From Streptomyces sp. NBC_00568 (GTDB lineage Bacteria; Actinomycetota; Actinomycetes; Streptomycetales; Streptomycetaceae), in assembly GCF_026341855.1 (NCBI RefSeq), contig NZ_JAPENW010000001.1:3711001-3775000 (forward strand): 64,000 bases of DNA, in the 5' to 3' direction. Positions 59,816 through 64,000 of the stretch are shown one piece after another; the stretch's first letter is position 1, and the number at the start of each line of letters is the position of its first letter. The position numbers and the translations under genes were made by a program. The notes beneath the pieces were generated by a model, which saw only the letters and a program-made list of their open reading frames with translations, was not told the DNA's origin and did no database searches.

Positions 59816-61447
59816 TCAGCCGCCCGTTCGTAGCACAGCTGCGACGATCGGACCGGCCGCGTCCCCGCCGTGGCCGCCCTCCTGGGTCATGGCGGCGGCC
59901 GCGATGTCGTTCCGGTATCCGGTGAACCAGCTGTTGGACACGGCCTGGCCGTCGACCTCGGCGGAGCCCGTCTTGGCGCCGACGGAGCCGCCGAGGCCGG
60001 CCATCACCTGGGCGGCGGTGCCGCTGACCGCCGTGCGGTTCATCATCGAGCGCAGCTGCGCGACCGTACTGCTGGACAGACCCTTCGCGGTGGCCAGTTC
60101 ACGGTCGTCGAGAGAGCGCGGCACGATGACCGGCTGCCGGAAGACGCCCGTCATCGCGGTCGCCGTCACCGACGCCATGTTCAGCGGGCTCATCTGCACC
60201 TGGCCCTGGCCGATCATGTTGGCCGCGGTGTCCGGGCCTCCGGAGGCGGGCACCGAGCCGTCGAAGGACGCGATGCCGGTCTTCCAGTTGTCCTGACCGA
60301 GCCCGAAGCGCTGCTGGGCCTCGGTGGTCAGCGAGTCGACCTTCACCTCGTCCGCGTAGTTCACGAACGCGGTGTTGCACGAGCGCGCGAAGCTGTCGGA
60401 GAGCGTGGCGTTCTCCTGCGGCTTCATGCCCGTGAGGTTGTGGAAGGTCTGGCTCTGCCAGACCCCGGTGTCCGTGCAGGGCGCGGGACCGTTCGCCGTC
60501 GTGATGCCGTTGTCGATGAGGGTCGCCGCGCTGATGATCTTCATCGTGGAGCCGGGCGCGAGCTTGCCGAGGAAGGCCGCGTTGAAGCCGTCCTGGCGGT
60601 GGTTGGCGACGGCCAGCACCTCGCCGGTGCTCGGCTTCACCGCGACCACGGAGGACTCGGAGTATCCCGTGACCGCCTTCTCGGCTGCGGCCTGCGCGCT
60701 CGCGCTGAGTGTCGTACGGACCTTGCCCGCCCGCCCCTTGGCGAGGGTGACCAGCGTCGTGTCGCCGCCGCTCTCCTCGCCCCCGTGCCGGATCGCCAGC
60801 TCGATGCCGGGGGAGCCGCCCGCCGTGTCGCCGTACTTCTCGCGGAGCGCGTCCAGGATCGGCCCCAGCGACGGGTACTTCTCCTTCGTCAGGACAACGT
60901 TGTTCCGGTCCACGGCCTCGATGGCCGGGTTCGACGACTCGCCCGTGACCAGGGTGTCCCCGTCCTTCAGCTCCGGGTGGAGGACGGACGGTTTCCAGGC
61001 GACCAGCGCCTTCCCGGTGGTCTCTCCCCGGACGACGGTCAGTTCGGAGTCGTACGAGAAGGGCTTGCGCTTCCCGTCGTAGGACACCTCGGCCTTGACG
61101 GAGAACGGCACGGTCGCCCCGGACGGCGTGCCCGGCGTGATCCCTACGTGGGTGAGGTGCGCGTCGTCGCGGTAACCGGCGAGCAGTTGCTCGGCGTTCG
61201 ACGCGTAGTTCGTGTGGGCCGCGGCGTCGGCCGCGTCGCCCTTCTCCCAGGCCGCGAAGAACGCGCGGCTGGTCTCCTTGATCTCGGTGCCGCTCGGTGG
61301 TCCGGTCTTCACCGGAGCGGGCCCGTCGGCGCGACCGCCGCCGTCCCCGCTGATCGAGGTCACCACGTTGTAGGCGCCGTACCCGGCGCCGCCCACCATC
61401 ACCGCGAACACACTGCCGATGACGGCAGCTTTGGCCCCCTTGCGCAT
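59816..61447 (-). CDS. Penicillin-binding protein, tandem paralogue
   Basis: 543 residues from the ATG at 61445-61447 (GGGAGGG upstream); an upstream extension is not protein-like. Same architecture as the neighbouring PBP: short cytoplasmic start, one helix (AAVIGSVFAVMVGGAGYGAYNVV), NTF2-like domain, then transpeptidase with S300-x2-K (GSTMKI), SCN and KTG. The two differ mainly in the N-terminal domain and likely arose by duplication. A palindrome 35 bases upstream may control it. Confidence 0.93.
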   Translation of the reverse strand: MRKGAKAAVIGSVFAVMVGGAGYGAYNVVTSISGDGGGRADGPAPVKTGPPSGTEIKETSRAFFAAWEKGDAADAAAHTNYASNAEQLLAGYRDDAHLTHVGITPGTPSGATVPFSVKAEVSYDGKRKPFSYDSELTVVRGETTGKALVAWKPSVLHPELKDGDTLVTGESSNPAIEAVDRNNVVLTKEKYPSLGPILDALREKYGDTAGGSPGIELAIRHGGEESGGDTTLVTLAKGRAGKVRTTLSASAQAAAEKAVTGYSESSVVAVKPSTGEVLAVANHRQDGFNAAFLGKLAPGSTMKIISAATLIDNGITTANGPAPCTDTGVWQSQTFHNLTGMKPQENATLSDSFARSCNTAFVNYADEVKVDSLTTEAQQRFGLGQDNWKTGIASFDGSVPASGGPDTAANMIGQGQVQMSPLNMASVTATAMTGVFRQPVIVPRSLDDRELATAKGLSSSTVAQLRSMMNRTAVSGTAAQVMAGLGGSVGAKTGSAEVDGQAVSNSWFTGYRNDIAAAAMTQEGGHGGDAAGPIVAAVLRTGG

Positions 61448-61481
61448 CGCGCGATCCCTCCCCGTGAACCCTTCTCCGAAC

Positions 61482-61499
61482 TTCTGAACGCGTTCAGAA
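61482..61499. promoter_or_regulatory. 18-bp perfect palindrome upstream of the PBP gene
   Basis: TTCTGAACGCGTTCAGAA, 35 bases before the ATG. The TGAACGCGTTCA core is shared with Rex-type sites, but the flanks (TTC/GAA in place of TTG/CAA) differ, so it may belong to another repressor, such as a TetR protein. Confidence 0.7.
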
Positions 61500-61655
61500 A
61501 AGCCGGTCCACCCCGCACTGTAGGCGCGGGTGGGGCTCATGGTGCAGACCTTCGCCGAATCGTTAGCCCTATGCATCGATTCACATACGTGACCAATATT
61601 CGCCAATGGGGATCACGGCACTTCGTGACCCTCCGCTCCGCCCCGGGCCGAGGCT

Positions 61656-62282
61656 CTACCAGTTGGTCAGGTCGACCAGCAGATCGCAGTGCGGGTCCTC
61701 CGGGGCCGGCCGTTGGTACTGCTCTTCCTCCACGAGGGAGGGGAGTGAGGCGATCAGTGCCGTGGCCGGCGTTTCGGTCAGGCGGATGTCCGCGCCGATG
61801 ATGCCGGGCCGGTCGGGACGCTGCACGTACAGGCGCAGCAGGCCGTCGCCGTGCATCAGGAAGCCGATCAGGAAGGGGTTCTCGTCGTCGCCGGGGCCGG
61901 CCAGGGCGCGCACGACGGTGAGCGCCCTGCCCTGTTCGGGTTCCGGGTCCGGGGTGATCTCCTCCGGGCGCAGGCGGATGAGCGTCATCCCCATGACCTC
62001 GTCGACATCACTGCTGCTGTAGATCTGAGGTCCGGTCAGGACGGTACGCAGCAGGCCGGGGATCCAGTAAGGGGTCACGGTGTCGTTGGGGATCTCGTAG
62101 AGCAGGTTCATGACGTGCTCGCCCTCTCCGGCCCGGATGGCGATCCGTACGGCGCCGGGCGCGGGCAGGACACCGAGCAGGCGGCAGTGTTCCGCGACCG
62201 GGGCGTTCAGGTGGTACAGAAGCCGGCGGGTGACATCCGCCTGCTGCTCTCGGTCCTCCGGGTCTGTCACGGATGCATCCAT
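61656..62282 (-). CDS. Hypothetical protein, 208 aa
   Basis: I do not recognise the family. ATG at 62280-62282 without a clear ribosome site. It is acidic, soluble and without a signal, with a conserved-looking centre: YEIPNDTVTPYWIPGLLRTVLTGP and FLIGFLMHGDGLLRLYVQRP. The C-terminal segment is acidic (EEEQYQRPAPEDPHCDLLVDL). It lies between the PBPs and a mannosyltransferase, with no obvious link. Confidence 0.65.
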   Translation of the reverse strand: MDASVTDPEDREQQADVTRRLLYHLNAPVAEHCRLLGVLPAPGAVRIAIRAGEGEHVMNLLYEIPNDTVTPYWIPGLLRTVLTGPQIYSSSDVDEVMGMTLIRLRPEEITPDPEPEQGRALTVVRALAGPGDDENPFLIGFLMHGDGLLRLYVQRPDRPGIIGADIRLTETPATALIASLPSLVEEEQYQRPAPEDPHCDLLVDLTNW

Positions 62283-62402
62283 GCGGGGCAGTTGTCGTTC
62301 CGTTGGTTGCGGCGGAAAGCGTTGATGACGCCGATCTTCTGTCCCCTGCCGGCGTCGTACAACCGTCCTTCGCCTGTCGCGTGCCGCCGGCGGCCGAAAA
62401 CG

Positions 62403-62439
62403 ACCAAGAGGGCCCGGCGGGTTCCCGGGCCCTCTTGGT
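62403..62439 (-). terminator. Terminator after the mannosyltransferase gene
   Basis: ACCAAGAGGGCCCGG paired with CCGGGCCCTCTTGGT, 15-base perfect stem, 7-base loop, 12 bases past the gene stop (reading minus). Confidence 0.9.
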
Positions 62440-62451
62440 GTGTCCGTACAG

Positions 62452-64000
62452 CTAGACCCAGGTGTCCAGCCACATCCGGGATCTCCATTGGTCGATGGGG
62501 ATCGCCTGGCCCGTGTAGATCGGCCAGAAGTAGATGAAGTTCCAGGCGATCAGGAGGACCAGGACGCCCGCTCCCGCGGCGCCGACGACCCGGCGGCGTT
62601 CTCCGGAGCCGGGTGGGCCGAGGATCGCGCCGATCATCATCGTGACCGCGAGGCAGAGGAACGGCACGAAGACGACGGCGTAGAAGAAGAAGATCGTGCG
62701 CTCCTGGTACATGAACCAGGGCAGATAGCCGGCCACGATGCCGCAGGCGATCGCGCCCGCCCGCCAGTCCCGGCGGAAGGCCCAGCGCCACAGCACGTAG
62801 AGGATCGCGAAGCAGGCGGCCCACCACAGCAGGGGCGTGCCGAGCGCCAGCACCTCACGGGCGCACTTGTCACCCGCGTCGGCGGGGCAGCCGTCCTTGC
62901 CGGGCAGCGGGGACTCGTAGAAGTACGAGACCGGGCGGCCGAGGACGAGCCAGCTCCACGGGTTGGACTGGTAGGTGTGCGGCGACGACAGCCCGACGTG
63001 GAACTTGTAGACCTCGTGCTCGTAGTGCCACAGGCTGCGCAGCCAGTCCGGGAGGAAGGCGAAGGTGCCGCCCTTGCCGTCCGTCACGGCCCAGTTGCGG
63101 AAGTAGCCGCCCTTGCCGTTGTCCGGCGACAGGATCCAGCCGGTCCAGGAGAGCAGGTACACGGACAGGGCGACCGGGACCGTCGCCAGGAACGTGATGC
63201 CCGTGTCGTGCTTGAGCGCCGCCAGGTAGGGGTGGCGGGCGCCCGCCACCCGGCGGGAGGCCGCGTCCCACAGGACCGCCATCACACAGAACGCGGCGAG
63301 GATGTACAGCCCGTTCCACTTGGTGCCGATGGCCAGGCCCAGCATCAGGCCCGCCGTCCAGCGCCAGGGCCGCCATCCCAGACGGGTGGTCTCGGCGGTG
63401 TCCGCGTCGGGGTGGGCCACGCCGTCCGCGTCGGTGGGCAGCGCCGCCGCCAGTCTGGCCCGTGCCTTGTCGCGGTCGACGACCAGCGCGCCGAAGGCCG
63501 CCAGCACGAAGAACATCAGCACACCGTCGAGCAGCGAGGTGCGGCTCATCACGAAGTGCAGACCGTCCACCGCCATCAGCGTGCCCGCGAGACAGCCGAG
63601 GAACGTCGAACGGAACAGCCGCCGCCCGATCCGGCACAGCAGCAGCACCGACAGCGTGCCGAGCAGCGCCGTCATGAACCGCCAGCCGAAGGGGTTGAAC
63701 CCGAACATCCATTCGCCGAGCCCGATGACGTACTTGCCGACCGGCGGGTGCACGACATAGGCGGCGTCGGTCGGGATCCGCACGTTGCCATTGCCCTGGA
63801 GGACCAGGTCGTTGGCGTCCTTCGCCCAGTTGACCTCGTACCCGCGGTGGATGAGTGCCCAGGCGTCCTTCGCGTAATACGTCTCGTCGAATATCACCGC
63901 CTTCGGGCTGCCCAGGTTCCAGAAGCGCATCAGCCCGGCGAGCAGGGTCACCAGGATCGGGCCGCCCCATCCCGACCAGCGGTTGAACCGGTCGGCGACC
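62452..64000 (-). CDS. pmt: Protein O-mannosyltransferase (Pmt, GT39), 5' end beyond the window
   Basis: The frame is open to the window edge, where it reads DRFNRWSGWGGPILVTLLAGLMRFWNLG (upstream of the first GTG at 63949-63951), so the true start is outside. GT39 features: KAVIFDETYYAKDAW (the DE catalytic region in the first extracytoplasmic loop), VHPPVGKY, and about 11 helices. The C-terminal NFIYFWPIYTGQAIP is typical. The enzyme transfers mannose from polyprenyl-phosphate-mannose to secreted proteins. In S. coelicolor pmt is also the phage phiC31 receptor-related gene. Confidence 0.93.
   Translation of the reverse strand, partial: VADRFNRWSGWGGPILVTLLAGLMRFWNLGSPKAVIFDETYYAKDAWALIHRGYEVNWAKDANDLVLQGNGNVRIPTDAAYVVHPPVGKYVIGLGEWMFGFNPFGWRFMTALLGTLSVLLLCRIGRRLFRSTFLGCLAGTLMAVDGLHFVMSRTSLLDGVLMFFVLAAFGALVVDRDKARARLAAALPTDADGVAHPDADTAETTRLGWRPWRWTAGLMLGLAIGTKWNGLYILAAFCVMAVLWDAASRRVAGARHPYLAALKHDTGITFLATVPVALSVYLLSWTGWILSPDNGKGGYFRNWAVTDGKGGTFAFLPDWLRSLWHYEHEVYKFHVGLSSPHTYQSNPWSWLVLGRPVSYFYESPLPGKDGCPADAGDKCAREVLALGTPLLWWAACFAILYVLWRWAFRRDWRAGAIACGIVAGYLPWFMYQERTIFFFYAVVFVPFLCLAVTMMIGAILGPPGSGERRRVVGAAGAGVLVLLIAWNFIYFWPIYTGQAIPIDQWRSRMWLDTWV

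Noticed and set aside
61482..61499. Calling this palindrome a Rex operator
   Set aside because: The core TGAACGCGTTCA fits, but Rex needs TTGTGAA/TTCACAA arms and here the flanking G/C are swapped, so the regulator was left open.

Overview
This window is high-GC Streptomyces chromosome. Almost every gene has a Streptomyces-type product: HrdD sigma factor, an SsgA-like sporulation protein, a SepX/GlpR-type division membrane protein, a nitrate-conservon fragment, an ArpA/ScbR-like TetR regulator and a Nur-type nickel operator. Third codon positions are strongly G/C, so long open frames run antisense to most genes. I treated those as shadows. No insertion sequence, prophage or CRISPR array is visible, and the region reads as core chromosome.

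Layout. 1-7.2 kb: tail of a conservon (sensor ATPase plus roadblock protein), a conserved hypothetical, tRNA-Arg(CCU), a gamma-butyrolactone-receptor-like regulator, a double-length IclR regulator with tandem repeats in front, and a secreted M6 metalloprotease. 7.2-16.4 kb: three regulator/target blocks (TetR then a DHA2 exporter; MarR divergent from an extradiol-dioxygenase-like enzyme; WYL regulator divergent from a DHA2 exporter), plus a phosphinothricin-type acetyltransferase divergent from hrdD, which has an exact SigR promoter match. 16.7-24.4 kb: DUF6227-like protein, L,D-transpeptidase lipoprotein, P1/DmpA autoproteolytic peptidase, LtrA membrane protein behind a Rex-type operator, MscL, SAF-domain protein, MTA phosphorylase and an FmdB/Ruc zinc-ribbon protein behind a CIRCE element. 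24.5-37 kb: MFS, CPA1 antiporter, penicillin-acylase-family Ntn hydrolase, then 5-FCL divergent from galU-moeA(glp)-moaC-mogA-rimJ, followed by sepX/glpR. From memory this order (mscL, fmdB, 5-FCL, galU, moeA1, rimJ, Rv0996) is also found in M. tuberculosis, so it is an old actinobacterial block linking cell-envelope precursors, molybdopterin-like chemistry and division.

37-48 kb: tRNA-Ala(CGC), a GNAT, exonuclease III, a MerR regulator divergent from a translationally coupled Baeyer-Villiger monooxygenase / hydrolase / SDR operon that resembles the mycobacterial mymA operon, and a giant tricorn-type protease. 47.6-57.4 kb: TetR-MMPL pair with paired operators, SsgA-like protein, an ECF nickel/cobalt transporter (CbiMN-CbiQ-CbiO) under a Nur box with an apparently leaderless start, OhrR-Ohr peroxide defence, a class C beta-lactamase-like esterase, a DMT exporter and a YbaK-type deacylase. 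58-64 kb: two tandem paralogous penicillin-binding transpeptidases, a hypothetical protein and a protein O-mannosyltransferase cut by the window end.

The most informative signals are regulatory: CIRCE before fmdB, a Rex-type operator before ltrA, a Nur box on the nickel transporter, GGAAT-N18-GTT before hrdD, a Crp-type site and duplicated operators before a TetR gene, and several strong palindromes next to regulator/target pairs. All functional calls come from reading the sequence and from recalled family knowledge; no database search was run.
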